A DNA stretch of 64,000 nucleotides from Candidatus Latescibacterota bacterium (GTDB lineage Bacteria > JAAXHH01): contig JAJEAN010000004.1 in the NCBI GenBank assembly GCA_022822725.1, positions 25,371 through 89,370 of the forward strand, given 5' to 3'. The notes under the pieces were generated by a model. The model was not told the DNA's origin, searched no databases, and was given only the letters and a program-made list of their open reading frames with translations. The translations under genes were made by a program, and so were the position numbers. Below are positions 35,911 through 45,666 of this stretch, one piece after another (position 1 is the first letter of the stretch; every line of letters begins with the position of its first letter).

Positions 35911-36735
35911 ATGATGCTCATTACGCGAAAAACCCGGTTCTCGGCGACGCACCTGTGCCGCAACCCGGCATGGACGGAGGCGAGGAACCGGTGGGTATAC
36001 GGTTCCAGCGCCATCGGTAGCGGCACCGGTCACGACTACGAGGCCGAGTTCACCTTCGGGGGAGCGGTCGATCCCCGTACCGGCGTGGTCCTGAACCTGA
36101 CCGAGGTCAAGCGGCTGCTGCACACCGTGATCGAGCCGCTGGATCTGAGCCACCTGAACTACGACCACGGCGCCCTGGCAGGTCCGGCGCCGACCAGCGA
36201 AAGACTCGTCCTGTACCTCTGGCACGCGCTGGAAGACGGTACCGGACCGTGTCGGCTCAAGCGCATCCTGCTGCGCGAAAGCCGCACGAGAAACGTCGCC
36301 TATACCGGAGACGACAGCATGGTCCACGTCACGAGAAGCGTCGAGTTCAACGCCGCCCACCGCCTGCACAGTATAAGGTTGAGCGATGAAGAAAACGCGC
36401 GTATATTCGGTAAATGCAACAATCCCCACGGCCACGGCCACAACTATGAGCTGGAGGTGACGGTCCGCGGCCCGCTGGACGAGCAAACCGGGACGGTCAT
36501 CGACATGGGGCGTTTCGACGAAGTCCTGCAGCAGCAAGTCGTGGATCGTTACGACCACCGCCACCTGAACCGTGACCTGGAGGAATTCAGGACGGTCAAT
36601 CCGACTTCGGAGGAACTGCTCAGGGTGATCTGGAAACGGCTCCGTCCATTCTTCGATAGTCCTTCGCTCTACCGGCTTCGCCTGGTGGAGACGTCCAAGA
36701 ACGCTTTCGAGTACTATGGTGAGGAGGACCGGTAA
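35911..36735 (+). CDS. Tandem 6-pyruvoyltetrahydropterin synthase / QueD-like protein with a degenerate first half
   Basis: Two PTPS domains are fused in 274 residues. The C-terminal copy is complete: [22 protein letters not shown] with catalytic Cys and zinc His, and later D-H-R-H-L-N. The N-terminal copy has F-S-A-T-H-L-C and S-H-L-N-Y-D-H but reads G-T-G-H-D-Y-E where the second has H-G-H-N-Y-E, so one zinc His and the preceding catalytic Cys are missing. It lies 5 bp before folE, whose product supplies dihydroneopterin triphosphate, the PTPS substrate. With tgt in the same window, a queuosine role (QueD) is likely. Confidence 0.85.
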   Translation: MMLITRKTRFSATHLCRNPAWTEARNRWVYGSSAIGSGTGHDYEAEFTFGGAVDPRTGVVLNLTEVKRLLHTVIEPLDLSHLNYDHGALAGPAPTSERLVLYLWHALEDGTGPCRLKRILLRESRTRNVAYTGDDSMVHVTRSVEFNAAHRLHSIRLSDEENARIFGKCNNPHGHGHNYELEVTVRGPLDEQTGTVIDMGRFDEVLQQQVVDRYDHRHLNRDLEEFRTVNPTSEELLRVIWKRLRPFFDSPSLYRLRLVETSKNAFEYYGEEDR

Positions 36736-36740
36736 CCACG

Positions 36741-37292
36741 ATGGACCCAATCGAGGGATTGACGAGGTCGCTGATCGCGGAGATCGGCGAGGACCCGGAC
36801 CGGGACGGTCTCAGGCGCACGCCCCTCCGCGTGGCGCAGTCCATGCGGTTTCTGACCCAGGGATATGAAAAAAGCATTGAATCCGTCATTAACGGCGCTA
36901 TCTATGAAGAGGACTACGACGAGATGGTGCTTGTGAAGGACATCGAGTTCTTCTCGCTGTGCGAGCACCATATGCTGCCCTTTTACGGCCAGTGCCATAT
37001 CGCTTACATTCCCAACGGTAAAATCATCGGGCTGAGCAAGATCCCCCGGATTGTGGACGTCTTCGCGCGGCGGCTCCAGTTGCAGGAACGCCTGACCTCC
37101 CAGATCGCCCAGACCCTGCAGGACTGTCTCGATCCCCTGGGGGTGGCCGTCGTCATGGAAGCCGGCCACTTCTGCATGATGATGCGGGGCGTGGAGAAGC
37201 AGCATTCCAAGGCGACGACGAGTGCCATGCTCGGGGTATTCAGGGATGATCGCAGTACCCGGATGGAGTTTCTCGACCTGACCCGGTCTTAG
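36741..37292 (+). CDS. folE: GTP cyclohydrolase I
   Basis: FolE converts GTP to 7,8-dihydroneopterin triphosphate for folate and queuosine. The 183-residue type IA enzyme has the zinc ligands in F-S-L-C-E-H-H and [22 protein letters not shown], and Q-E-R-L-T-S-Q-I-A. The gene follows the tandem PTPS gene directly, so the two steps would be made together. Confidence 0.97.
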   Translation: MDPIEGLTRSLIAEIGEDPDRDGLRRTPLRVAQSMRFLTQGYEKSIESVINGAIYEEDYDEMVLVKDIEFFSLCEHHMLPFYGQCHIAYIPNGKIIGLSKIPRIVDVFARRLQLQERLTSQIAQTLQDCLDPLGVAVVMEAGHFCMMMRGVEKQHSKATTSAMLGVFRDDRSTRMEFLDLTRS

Positions 37293-37315
37293 CGCCGGGC
37301 GCACGGAGGCGACCG

Positions 37316-38761
37316 ATGGATAAAGACCTGCTTGTAGGACGGCTCGCGGACGTGCTGGGACGGGAGAACGTCATCGACGCCCCGGACCAGCTGATCGTCT
37401 ACGAATGCGACGGGCTGACCATCGACCGGAACGCTCCCCACGCCGTGGTTTACCCGACCACGACGGAGGAAGTGGCGGCCGTGGTCCGGATCCTTCACGA
37501 AGCGGGGATTCCCTTCGTGGCGCGCGGGGCGGGTACCGGACTGAGCGGCGGGAGCCTTCCGCCCGACGGCGGGGTCATGATCGTTCTGACGAAAATGAAC
37601 CGTATCGTGGAGGTCGACTTCCGGAATCAGCGGGCGCTCGTGGAGGCCGGGGTGGTCAACCTGCAACTTTCGAAAGAAGTCGGACGGCGGGGCTACCATT
37701 TCGTACCCGATCCCTCGAGCCAGTACGCCTGTACCATCGGCGGCAATATCGCCGAGAACTCGGGCGGTCCCCACACCTTGAAATACGGCGTGACCACCAA
37801 CCACACCCTGGGGGTGGAAGTGGTCCTGCCGGACGGGCAGGTCACCTGGTTCGGCGGCAAGGCGGAAGACGCCGTGGGTTACGACCTGCGCGGTCTGCTG
37901 ATCGGCTCGGAGGGCATGCTGGGCATCGTCACGCGGGCCTGGGTCAAGCTCACCCGGCTGCCGCAGGCCTGGCGGACTTTCCTGGTGGTGTTCGACACGG
38001 TGGAGGACGCGTCCCGCGCGGTCGCCGGCATCGTGGACCGCGGGATCGTCCCGTCGGCCCTCGAAATGATCGACAAGGTCGCCATCGGCGCCATCGAGGA
38101 AGCCTATCATTTCGGTTTTCCCCTGGACGCGGAAGCCGTGCTGATCATCGAGCTCGAGGGCCACGAGGCCGGCCTGGACACCCAGGCCGAAGCGGTCGCC
38201 GCGGTCTGCAGGGAGAACCGGGCCAGCGATATCCGTACCGCGGAAGACGAGAAGGAACGGGCCTTGCTGTGGAAGAGCCGAAAGCGTGCCTTTGGCGCCA
38301 TGGGGCGCCTGAGTCCCAGCTACTACGTGCAGGACGGCGTGGTACCCCGGACGAAGATCCCGGACATCATGAAGGTCATCCAGACGACCGCGGAAAAATA
38401 CGGACTGTTGATCGGAAACGTGTTTCACGCCGGGGACGGCAACATCCATCCATGTATCGCCTATGACGACCGGGACGCGGAACAGGCGCGGAAGACCGTG
38501 GAAGCCAGTAACGAGATCTTGCGGGCCTGCGTCGAACTCGGGGGTTCCATCACCGGGGAACACGGCATCGGATACGAAAAGGTCGACCTGATGCCTTACA
38601 TTTTCGACGAACCCGATATACAGGCCATGGAAGCGGTCAAAGAGGTGTTCGACGAGAGCAACCTCAGCAATCCCGGCAAGATGTTTCCCACGAACCGCAC
38701 CTGTATCGGATGCGGAACGGCGGAGCTGAAGTACACCAACCGCAAGGCGGCGTTGCTATAG
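37316..38761 (+). CDS. glcD: FAD-linked glycolate/D-lactate oxidase subunit GlcD
   Basis: This 481-residue flavoprotein oxidises a 2-hydroxy acid such as glycolate or D-lactate. The PCMH-type FAD domain shows V-A-R-G-A-G-T-G-L-S-G-G and I-G-G-N-I-A-E-N-S-G-G-P; the C-terminal domain has F-H-A-G-D-G-N-I-H-P, G-E-H-G-I-G and N-P-G-K-M-F-P. GGAGG lies 6 bp before the ATG. A glcE-like subunit follows, but no glcF (iron-sulfur) gene follows them, so the electron outlet is not in the window. Confidence 0.92.
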   Translation: MDKDLLVGRLADVLGRENVIDAPDQLIVYECDGLTIDRNAPHAVVYPTTTEEVAAVVRILHEAGIPFVARGAGTGLSGGSLPPDGGVMIVLTKMNRIVEVDFRNQRALVEAGVVNLQLSKEVGRRGYHFVPDPSSQYACTIGGNIAENSGGPHTLKYGVTTNHTLGVEVVLPDGQVTWFGGKAEDAVGYDLRGLLIGSEGMLGIVTRAWVKLTRLPQAWRTFLVVFDTVEDASRAVAGIVDRGIVPSALEMIDKVAIGAIEEAYHFGFPLDAEAVLIIELEGHEAGLDTQAEAVAAVCRENRASDIRTAEDEKERALLWKSRKRAFGAMGRLSPSYYVQDGVVPRTKIPDIMKVIQTTAEKYGLLIGNVFHAGDGNIHPCIAYDDRDAEQARKTVEASNEILRACVELGGSITGEHGIGYEKVDLMPYIFDEPDIQAMEAVKEVFDESNLSNPGKMFPTNRTCIGCGTAELKYTNRKAALL

Positions 38762-38785
38762 CCTCGATGGAACACAGGTTCACCC

Positions 38786-40195
38786 ATGGCCGATGAGGCG
38801 CTGCACGGCAGGCTCGGTTCCCTCGTGGAAGGCTATGCGCCCGCGAGCAGCCAGACGCTGGCCGTCCATGCCGTGGACGGGGTCGTACCCTCGGCAGTCG
38901 TTGCCCCGGGTAGCGTGGAATCGCTCTCGGCCATCGTGAAAATGGCCTCGGAACAGGGGTACGCCGTGATCCCGCGGGGCGGCGGCACGAGGATGGATTT
39001 CGGCCATCCGCCCTGTCGCGCGGATATCGTGGTGTCCCTGGAACGCCTGAACCGGATCGTCGCGCACGAGCCCGCGGACCAGACGGCCACGGCGGAGGCC
39101 GGCATCACCATGGCCGCACTGCAGGCCGGGCTGGGGAAACGCGGCCAGTATCTGCCGCTGGACCCGCCCCACGGCGACGCGGGGACCCTGGGCGGGGTAC
39201 TCGCCACCAACGCCTCGGGCGTGCTCAGGACTTCCTTCGGCACGGCCAGGGACCTGGTCATCGGTGCCAGGGTGGTCCAGGCGGACGGCACCGTCGTCCG
39301 GTCCGGGGGACAGGTCGTCAAGAACGTGGCGGGCTACGACCTGAACAAGATGTATATCGGGTCGCTTGGCACGCTCGGTATCCTGGCGGAAGTGAACCTG
39401 AAGCTGCAGCCCGTGCCGGCGGCGGGCAGGCTCCTCGTCGGGACCATGGCAGGGATCGGGGAGGCGACCGAATGCGCCTTTCGGGTCATGGATTCGGAAA
39501 TCATTCCGTCCTTCCTGGAGCTGGCCGGTCCCGCCACCCGCGCACTCCTCGCCGGGGAGGCCTCGGGGCTCCGGGCCGGTCCCCGGGCGGACAGCGGCTC
39601 AGTCGGCGAACTCCGGGACGAACAGTACTTCGCGGTCGTCGCGGGCATGATGGGTACGGATGAGACGGTGGACTGGCAGACCGGGGAGTGCGAGCGGATC
39701 TTCCGGGATTCGGGGGCGGTCGAGGTCATCCGCGTCGGCGGGGACGGATACGGCCGTATGCTGGAAGGGATGCGGGTTTTTCCGGGTGGCGGACTGCTGC
39801 CCCCGGGCATGGGCCCCGCCGTGACCTGCCGGGCCGGCGTCACGCCGGACGGGGTGGAAACGCTCTTCCGGCTGGCGGAAGAAGGCTGCCGGCACCGGTC
39901 TATCGGCTGCGGGCTGCTTTCCCATTTCGCGAGTGGCCACGTGGCCTTCGTCTTCTACCGGGACGGGACGTTCCGGGAATCGGACTTCGATGGGCTGGCG
40001 AACCTGATCGAGGACCTGCGGAACGCGTCGGAAGAACTTGGCGCCTTCGTGGTGGAACACGCCCCCGCCGCCCTGAAGGAACGCGTCGGCGTATGGGGTT
40101 CGACCCGCGGGAACCGGCATATCATGGAAATGCTCAAGCACCGGTTCGACCCGAAGGGCACTTTGAATCCCGGCCGGTTCGTCGACGGCATCTGA
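38786..40195 (+). CDS. glcE: FAD-binding oxidoreductase, GlcE-like
   Basis: The 469-residue protein carries the same FAD domain as GlcD: V-I-P-R-G-G-G-T-R-M-D-F-G, D-A-G-T-L-G-G-V-L-A-T-N-A-S-G, V-V-K-N-V-A-G-Y-D-L-N-K-M-Y-I-G-S-L-G-T-L-G and the terminal N-P-G-R-F. The A-G-Y-D-L motif and order after glcD indicate the GlcE subunit, although GlcE of E. coli is about 350 residues and this one has a longer middle. It could alternatively be an independent D-lactate-type dehydrogenase. Its final codons lie in a 51-bp-period repeat. Confidence 0.8.
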   Translation: MADEALHGRLGSLVEGYAPASSQTLAVHAVDGVVPSAVVAPGSVESLSAIVKMASEQGYAVIPRGGGTRMDFGHPPCRADIVVSLERLNRIVAHEPADQTATAEAGITMAALQAGLGKRGQYLPLDPPHGDAGTLGGVLATNASGVLRTSFGTARDLVIGARVVQADGTVVRSGGQVVKNVAGYDLNKMYIGSLGTLGILAEVNLKLQPVPAAGRLLVGTMAGIGEATECAFRVMDSEIIPSFLELAGPATRALLAGEASGLRAGPRADSGSVGELRDEQYFAVVAGMMGTDETVDWQTGECERIFRDSGAVEVIRVGGDGYGRMLEGMRVFPGGGLLPPGMGPAVTCRAGVTPDGVETLFRLAEEGCRHRSIGCGLLSHFASGHVAFVFYRDGTFRESDFDGLANLIEDLRNASEELGAFVVEHAPAALKERVGVWGSTRGNRHIMEMLKHRFDPKGTLNPGRFVDGI

Positions 40196-40284
40196 AGGAA
40201 CCCGGCATTGCGCCGCGCCGGGATACGACACATTGGCGCAATCTGAAGAGCCCGGCATTGCGCCGCGCCGGGATATGACACATA
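40190..40284 (+). repeat. Duplicated glcE end with a hairpin (REP-like)
   Basis: A word of about 44 bp at 40190-40233 recurs at 40241-40284 with few changes. The first copy starts in the last codons of glcE and includes its TGA. Each copy contains cccggcattgcgccgcgc followed by cggg, whose ends (cccggc/gccggg) can pair as a hairpin. No T-run follows, so an intrinsic terminator is not called. Confidence 0.9.
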
Positions 40285-40309
40285 CCGGCGGATGATCGGA
40301 GGACCCCAC

Positions 40310-41569
40310 ATGAAACTGCCCGCATTCAGGGAGATACGCCAGCGGTTCGACGCGCCTTTCGTCGAGGACATCGCCGGAACGGCCGAAGGGGAGGTCGCCC
40401 GCATGATCGAGGAGACGCGCCTGCGCGCCGGATCCACGGTGGCCGTCGCCACCGGCAGCCGGGGGATCGGCAACATCGCGACCATCGTGAAGAGCGTCGT
40501 CGCCGCCCTGGCAAAGGCCGGCCTGAAACCCTTCGTCGTGCCGGCCATGGGCAGCCACGGCGGGGCGACATCGGAAGGCCAGCGCCGGGTACTGGAGAAC
40601 TACGGCATCCACGAAGCGGCGACGGGGTGTCCCGTCCGCTCCGACATCGAGCCGGCGAGTCTCGGCGAGACCGCGGACGGGCTGCCCGTCTACCTGGACC
40701 GGAACGCCCTCGGCGCCGACCACATCGTGGTGGTCAACCGCGTAAAGCCCCACACGGACTTCAAGGGCTCGGTGGGAAGCGGCCTGATGAAGATGCTGGC
40801 CATCGGGCTGGGCAAGCAGAAGGGCGCCAGCTACTACCACGGCGCGGTCTTCGAGTACGGATTCGAACACATGATATCGACTGTGTCGCAGCACGTGCTC
40901 GAGCACGCGCCCGTGGCCTTCGGGCTGGCCATCATCGAGAACGCCTACGATCAGACCGCGCACATCATCGGCGTCCCGGCAGGCGTCCTGCAGCAGGAAG
41001 AACGGCGGCTGTTCCTGGAAGCGCAGCGCCTCATGCCCCGCCTGCCGTCCGACGACATCGACATTTTGATTGTCGATGAGATGGGCAAGAACATCAGCGG
41101 GACCGGCATGGACACGAACATCATCGGCCGGCGCATGCAGAATTTCGAGACCGAGCCCGCGATCCCGAGGATCCTGCGGATCATCGTCCGCGACCTGACG
41201 CCCGAGAGCGAGGGCAACGCCGTGGGCATCGGACTGGCCGATTTCACCACCCGGCGCCTGGTGGACAAGATCAATCACCGGTATACCTACATTAATTCCA
41301 TCACGGGCATGAGTCCGCAGAAATCCCGCATCCCGGTGTTCCTGGACACGGACCGGGAAGTCATCGAGGCCGCCTTCTCCACCATCGGCATGAAACCACC
41401 CGGCGAGGGACGCGCCGTCCGCATCCGGAACACGCTTTCCCTCGGCCGCGTCGCGGTCTCCGAGGCCCTGTCCGACGAACTGGCCGGCAGGGATGACATC
41501 GAGATCACGGACCGCCGCTCTCCGCTGGAATTCGACGACCAGGGTACCCTTGCGGCCTTGCCCGGTTGA
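40310..41569 (+). CDS. LarA-like (DUF2088) protein
   Basis: This 419-residue protein resembles lactate racemase LarA and DUF2088 relatives: [11 protein letters not shown] near residue 48, [14 protein letters not shown], and [13 protein letters not shown] with conserved Lys and His. LarA isomerises 2-hydroxy acids with a nickel-pincer cofactor; whether this protein binds it cannot be judged here. ATG 40310 has GGAGGA 7 bp upstream; the frame starts at 40292. Position after GlcD/GlcE-like oxidases suggests conversion of one 2-hydroxy-acid enantiomer for oxidation. Confidence 0.75.
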   Translation: MKLPAFREIRQRFDAPFVEDIAGTAEGEVARMIEETRLRAGSTVAVATGSRGIGNIATIVKSVVAALAKAGLKPFVVPAMGSHGGATSEGQRRVLENYGIHEAATGCPVRSDIEPASLGETADGLPVYLDRNALGADHIVVVNRVKPHTDFKGSVGSGLMKMLAIGLGKQKGASYYHGAVFEYGFEHMISTVSQHVLEHAPVAFGLAIIENAYDQTAHIIGVPAGVLQQEERRLFLEAQRLMPRLPSDDIDILIVDEMGKNISGTGMDTNIIGRRMQNFETEPAIPRILRIIVRDLTPESEGNAVGIGLADFTTRRLVDKINHRYTYINSITGMSPQKSRIPVFLDTDREVIEAAFSTIGMKPPGEGRAVRIRNTLSLGRVAVSEALSDELAGRDDIEITDRRSPLEFDDQGTLAALPG

Positions 41570-41590
41570 CGCGGCCCTTGCGTGTTTTTG

Positions 41591-41618
41591 TTGACAACTT
41601 TCCTATTTTGTGTATATT
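41591..41618 (+). promoter_or_regulatory. Promoter of the sigma-factor gene
   Basis: TTGACA at 41591-41596, a 16-bp spacer and TATATT at 41613-41618, in an AT-rich patch in otherwise GC-rich DNA. The predicted leader to GTG 41749 is about 125 nt. Confidence 0.75.
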
Positions 41619-41748
41619 AGTAAACTTGCCGGTTTTGCGGCAGTGTGCGCCGGACCGCCCGGACAGTTTGAACGGGCGCGAGCATCCGGTCAGGTGGGGA
41701 CGTAAACGGCCCCGAAGTCAAACGGTTAAACAGGAGTTGTCACAGCAC

Positions 41749-42609
41749 GTGAGTACTATAACGAAATCCCATTCGGCGGCGTCGGAAGACCGGTCTCTCG
41801 ATCTCTATCTGCAGGAGATCGGCAACGTGCCGCTACTTATGGCCGAAGAAGAAACCGAACTGGCCCGGTCGGTCCGGGCAGGCGACCAGAAAGCGCTGGA
41901 GAAGCTAACGTCCTCCAATCTCCGGTTCGTGGTCAGCGTGGCCAAGCAGTACCAGAACCAGGGCCTTTCCCTTTCCGACCTGATCAACGAAGGCAATATC
42001 GGGCTGATGAAGGCGGCCAAGCGGTTCGACGAGACCAAGGGCTTCAAGTTCATCTCCTACGCGGTGTGGTGGATCCGGCAGTCCATACTCCAGGCGCTCG
42101 CCGAGCAGTCCCGCATCGTGCGGCTTCCCCTGAGCCGGGTCGGCACGCTCCACAAGATCGGCAGGCTTTCCAGTGAATTCGAACAGGAGTTCGGGCGCGA
42201 ACCCAGCACCGAAGAGATCGCCGAGGAACTGGACATGAACCCCGGCGACGTGAAAGACACGATGCGCATCGCGGGCCGCCACGTATCGCTGGACGCGCCG
42301 CTCAAGGCGGGAGAAGACAACAGATTGCTGGATCTCATCGAGGACGACGACCAGGATGCGCCGGACGAGGCGCTCATGGTGGATGCGCTCAAAGATGAGA
42401 TCTTCAGGGCGCTCGGGTCCCTGACCAAGCGGGAGGCGGCCGTGATCGCGTTGTATTACGGTATTAACATGGAAAGATCCTATACCCTCGAGGAGATCGG
42501 GACGCGGTTCAGTCTCACGAGGGAGCGCGTGCGCCAGATCAAGGAAAAGGCGCTGCGCAGGCTTCGCCACGTCTCCAGGAGCCAGAAGCTCCGGGCCTAC
42601 CTGAACTGA
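41749..42609 (+). CDS. rpoD: Primary-type sigma factor (RpoD/SigA, short form)
   Basis: A 286-residue sigma-70 factor with regions 1.2 to 4 but no region 1.1: [10 protein letters not shown], then [11 protein letters not shown] and [13 protein letters not shown] (region 2.1-2.2), [15 protein letters not shown] (2.3-2.4), and [24 protein letters not shown] in 4.2. The short form is typical of primary sigma factors in Bacteroidota and related phyla. GTG 41749 with AGGAG upstream is the likely start, although the frame is open from 41566. Promoter elements in this window are near-consensus, as expected for such a factor. Confidence 0.93.
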   Translation: MSTITKSHSAASEDRSLDLYLQEIGNVPLLMAEEETELARSVRAGDQKALEKLTSSNLRFVVSVAKQYQNQGLSLSDLINEGNIGLMKAAKRFDETKGFKFISYAVWWIRQSILQALAEQSRIVRLPLSRVGTLHKIGRLSSEFEQEFGREPSTEEIAEELDMNPGDVKDTMRIAGRHVSLDAPLKAGEDNRLLDLIEDDDQDAPDEALMVDALKDEIFRALGSLTKREAAVIALYYGINMERSYTLEEIGTRFSLTRERVRQIKEKALRRLRHVSRSQKLRAYLN

Positions 42610-42629
42610 TCGATCCCCATCCCCGGCGC

Positions 42630-42656
42630 GGCGGGGTCCACCCCGGACACCCCGCC
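42630..42656 (+). terminator. Hairpin after the sigma-factor gene
   Basis: ggcggggt (42630-42637) pairs exactly with accccgcc (42649-42656) across an 11-nt loop, 21 bp after the stop codon. There is no T-run, so it may be a weak terminator or 3'-end stabiliser rather than a true intrinsic terminator. Confidence 0.4.
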
Positions 42657-42708
42657 GTGTATCCGCCCGCGGCAGCGCCGAACCGGCCGCCGGGGCGCGG
42701 AGAACGGT

Positions 42709-43626
42709 ATGCTGCGACGAAAGTTCGTTTCATTCGTACATTTGCCGGCCAATGCCCGGCACGAAGCCCGGGAATACAGCCTCCTCCCGGTGCTGGCCGG
42801 CCTTGCCGTCCTGGCGCTTCTGATGCTGGCCGGATGGCATATCGGCGCGTCCTACCTGACGAGCCTTATGGACGACGGCGCACTGACGGAACGGGAGCGG
42901 GAGAACAACCGGCTGCGGGAACAGCTGGGCGCCCTGCACGAGCTGGACGGCACCATCGAATCGCGGATTGAGAACCTGTCGGAACGAGCGGCGGATATCG
43001 ACAAGATCGTCCTCGGTCCCGACGCGCCCGGTCGGCGTGACCCGGCTGCCGGCGCCGGGGAATCCCCGCCGGCCCAGGCATCCATCGCGTGGTCCGATTC
43101 TCCCGCCGAGGCCATGGAACGGATCGGCGGCCGGATTGACCGGTTGCTGGACGAAACCCGCGCGGAACTGGCCAGCCTGCGGTCCGTCGAGACGGCATCC
43201 AGGGCCGACGAGGCCTACTGGCGCGGCATCCCCATCATTTCGCCGGTGCGGGGACCGGTTTCGAGACCGTTCGGCACGTCGCGAAACCTGCTGAGCGACG
43301 AGGTGCGCGTGCACGGCGGGCTGGACATCGCCGCGAACAAGAACGAGCCGGTGCGGGCCACGGCATACGGCGTGGTTTCACGGACCGGCGTAGATGCGAA
43401 CCTCGGCAGGTACGTGGACATCAACCATCAGAACGGGTACGTCACGCGTTACGGCCATCTCTCCGAAGTGCTGGTCGAAAACCGGAAACGGGTCAAACGC
43501 GGAGAGGTCATCGGGTTGGTCGGCATGACCGGCAAGACCAGCGGATACCACATACACTACGAGGTCCACCACGAGGGCCGCATCCTCGATCCGTCGACCT
43601 GGTTCTTCCCGGAAAGGGGCCTGTGA
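42709..43626 (+). CDS. M23 family metallopeptidase with membrane anchor and coiled coil
   Basis: This 305-residue protein has a transmembrane helix at about 26-46, a coiled coil at about 62-98 (E-R-E-R-E-N-N-R-L-R-E-Q-L), and a C-terminal LytM domain. The zinc site is H-G-G-L-D-I-A, and H-I-H-Y-E-V near the end; G-R-Y-V-D-I-N-H-Q-N-G-Y is typical. It probably cuts peptidoglycan cross-bridges, or regulates amidases as NlpD/EnvC proteins do, but all metal ligands are present. A second M23 gene follows. Confidence 0.92.
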   Translation: MLRRKFVSFVHLPANARHEAREYSLLPVLAGLAVLALLMLAGWHIGASYLTSLMDDGALTERERENNRLREQLGALHELDGTIESRIENLSERAADIDKIVLGPDAPGRRDPAAGAGESPPAQASIAWSDSPAEAMERIGGRIDRLLDETRAELASLRSVETASRADEAYWRGIPIISPVRGPVSRPFGTSRNLLSDEVRVHGGLDIAANKNEPVRATAYGVVSRTGVDANLGRYVDINHQNGYVTRYGHLSEVLVENRKRVKRGEVIGLVGMTGKTSGYHIHYEVHHEGRILDPSTWFFPERGL

Positions 43627-43663
43627 GCCGGCGTCCGGTTGTCGGTAGAACCGCAAAAAAAGT

Positions 43664-43724
43664 TTGACACGCGGCGCTGTACGCTACATTTTAGGTGACA
43701 TATAGTCGCGGTAAGTGGTTTAAT
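43664..43724 (+). promoter_or_regulatory. Candidate promoters for the second M23 gene
   Basis: TTGACA at 43664-43669 is followed after 15 bp by TACATT (43685-43690). A second candidate is GTGACA (43695-43700), 18 bp and TTTAAT (43719-43724). The region is AT-rich and lies between the two M23 genes, so the second one is probably transcribed on its own. Confidence 0.5.
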
Positions 43725-43786
43725 CGCATAGACTAAGATTTGTCCGGCAACTATTCTGCCAGACAATAGTTTTAGGAATTGAAGTT

Positions 43787-44665
43787 TTGATTAAACGCCG
43801 AATGCCGACCGGACTGCTGGTCTTGCACTTCGGGGATAGAACGGTCCGTATATCCGGACTGCCGATCGCCGTCCTGCTGGGCACGCTGGTCATGATAACG
43901 GGCGTCATGTACGCCGGTGCGCGGTCATGGATTGCCGAATACCGGCACGGCAGCCTGCACGAAGAGATCAGGATCCTGGAGCAGTCCAGCCAGTCGAACA
44001 AGACCAGGCTGGATACGCTCATCGCGTCGGAAGAGGCCGCCCGGCTCATTGCGGGTCTTCCAAGCATCCATCCGGATATCCGCCAGGTGGGTGTGGGTGG
44101 GCCAGCCCCGTCGCCGGATCCGGGATTCGCGCCCGATTCGCCCTATTACCGGGCTACCAGACTGTATGCCGAGATGGAAACTTCCCGGCGCAGATCGAGT
44201 CTTTCGCTCAGAAGCATGGAAGATATCGAGCAGCATATCCGCGAGGTCGACGACCGCTGGCAGTTCGTGCCTTCGATCACTCCGGTGACCGGCGTGATTA
44301 CCAGCCGGTACGGCCTGCGGACCGACCCCTTCACCGGTCTCTACACCATGCACCACGGGATCGACATCGCCGCGGCCCCCGGGACCCCGGTCAAGTCGCC
44401 GGCCGGCGGCGTCGTGGCAAAGACCGGCGTGGATCCCCGGTACGGCCTGTACATCGACGTGGACCACCTGAACGGATACAAAACCCGCTTCGGTCACCTT
44501 TCCGCCATTCTGGTGAATAAAGGTGCGGAGCTGAAGCGCGGCGATATCATCGGACGGGTGGGCATGACAGGGAGATCCACGGGAAACCACCTGCACTACG
44601 AGGTCCAGAAGGACCGCAGGCGCGTCAATCCCATGCAGTACATCCGGTCGGAAAACGGCTGCTGA
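43787..44665 (+). CDS. M23 family metallopeptidase, second copy
   Basis: A 292-residue relative of the preceding protein with one N-terminal transmembrane helix (about 24-44), a short coiled coil and a LytM domain: zinc ligands in H-H-G-I-D-I-A and H-L-H-Y-E-V, plus Y-I-D-V-D-H-L-N-G-Y. The start is probably TTG 43787 with AGGAA upstream; ATG 43802 is the alternative. It differs from its neighbour in the linker and lacks obvious repeats. A clean terminator follows, so the two peptidases end one transcription unit. Confidence 0.9.
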   Translation: MIKRRMPTGLLVLHFGDRTVRISGLPIAVLLGTLVMITGVMYAGARSWIAEYRHGSLHEEIRILEQSSQSNKTRLDTLIASEEAARLIAGLPSIHPDIRQVGVGGPAPSPDPGFAPDSPYYRATRLYAEMETSRRRSSLSLRSMEDIEQHIREVDDRWQFVPSITPVTGVITSRYGLRTDPFTGLYTMHHGIDIAAAPGTPVKSPAGGVVAKTGVDPRYGLYIDVDHLNGYKTRFGHLSAILVNKGAELKRGDIIGRVGMTGRSTGNHLHYEVQKDRRRVNPMQYIRSENGC

Positions 44666-44695
44666 TCCATTACGACCGTTAAACAGTATCAAAGA

Positions 44696-44729
44696 GGCAG
44701 GGGCTTCATTCATTCCCTGCCGTTTTTTT
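44696..44729 (+). terminator. Intrinsic terminator after the second M23 gene
   Basis: GGCAGGG (44696-44702) pairs perfectly with CCCTGCC (44715-44721) across a 12-nt loop, followed by G and seven T residues (44723-44729). It is one of the clearest rho-independent terminators in the window. Confidence 0.9.
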
Positions 44730-44940
44730 GTCTGTGCCTCGGCCGTCCTCCGTGCGTCTCCCCCTTTACGCAGTCATTTCCTGCCATACACCGAATACGG
44801 CTTGCTAACGGCCCGGAACTTCCTTATGCGGCCTGCAATCGGCCCGGACTTTACTTCCCTGGAACTCCGCCGCCGATTCGGCGCCGCGTAGCGACCGGGC
44901 AGAGACGGCAAGCCGGCACCATCCTGCGAGGGCCCGTTCG

Positions 44941-45666
44941 ATGTTCAGACAGGATTACATCATGAGGACGATCCGCGTTTTCATCGATGCGCTGATCCTC
45001 ATGATCCGGGCGCGCCGTGATCAGGACTATCACCGCGCCCGTTCGATCATCTCCCAGACCAGGGAGGACATCTTCGGCCTGTCGACGGCGTCCGTCATGG
45101 CGCTGTCGGAACGCACCCTGCTCTCCATGCTGATGAAAAGGAGCGGTGGGGCCGTGGACACCGCACTCATGGCCGCGCGCCTGTTCAAGGAGGACGGATC
45201 GCTGGCCCTGGCGGACGGGAAGGAGGAGGACGGCCGCGGCCTGTACCTGAAAGCCCTCAACTGCTACCTGGAAATCGCCGTGGAACCGTCCATCGGCACG
45301 GAGGACTTTCGCTGGATCAGCGAAGACATCAGTACCACCGGTCTCGTAACGGATCCCCACGAAGCGATTGGCGAGCTGCTCGATCTCCTCGGGGACGAGA
45401 AACTGCCCGTGTCGACTTCGATGCTGTTGTTCTCCTACTACGAACGGTACGGCCGGTATGACAGCGCCGAGGACATCCTGTTTCACGCCATGGACGATCA
45501 CCCGACCGAGCCCGAATTCGCACGGCTGGGCATGGCGTTCTACGCACGGCTCGAATCTACGGGGGACGACCGCCTGGAACGGGGCGGACTGCCCCGCGAC
45601 GAAGTCCGCGATGGAAGGGAACAACTGAGGCGCCGGATACGCCGCGCAGGGCATGTTTTTGATTGA
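44941..45666 (+). CDS. DUF6483-like protein
   Basis: This 241-residue helical protein begins with M-F-R-Q-D-Y-I-M-R-T-I-R-V-F-I-D-A-L, which resembles DUF6483 proteins known mainly from Firmicutes. The function is unknown. Residues 90-200 look like two TPR-type helix pairs (A-A-R-L-F-K-E-D; Y-Y-E-R-Y-G-R-Y-D-S-A-E-D). It has no signal peptide or catalytic motif. The stop codon overlaps the -35 of the miaB promoter. Confidence 0.6.
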   Translation: MFRQDYIMRTIRVFIDALILMIRARRDQDYHRARSIISQTREDIFGLSTASVMALSERTLLSMLMKRSGGAVDTALMAARLFKEDGSLALADGKEEDGRGLYLKALNCYLEIAVEPSIGTEDFRWISEDISTTGLVTDPHEAIGELLDLLGDEKLPVSTSMLLFSYYERYGRYDSAEDILFHAMDDHPTEPEFARLGMAFYARLESTGDDRLERGGLPRDEVRDGREQLRRRIRRAGHVFD

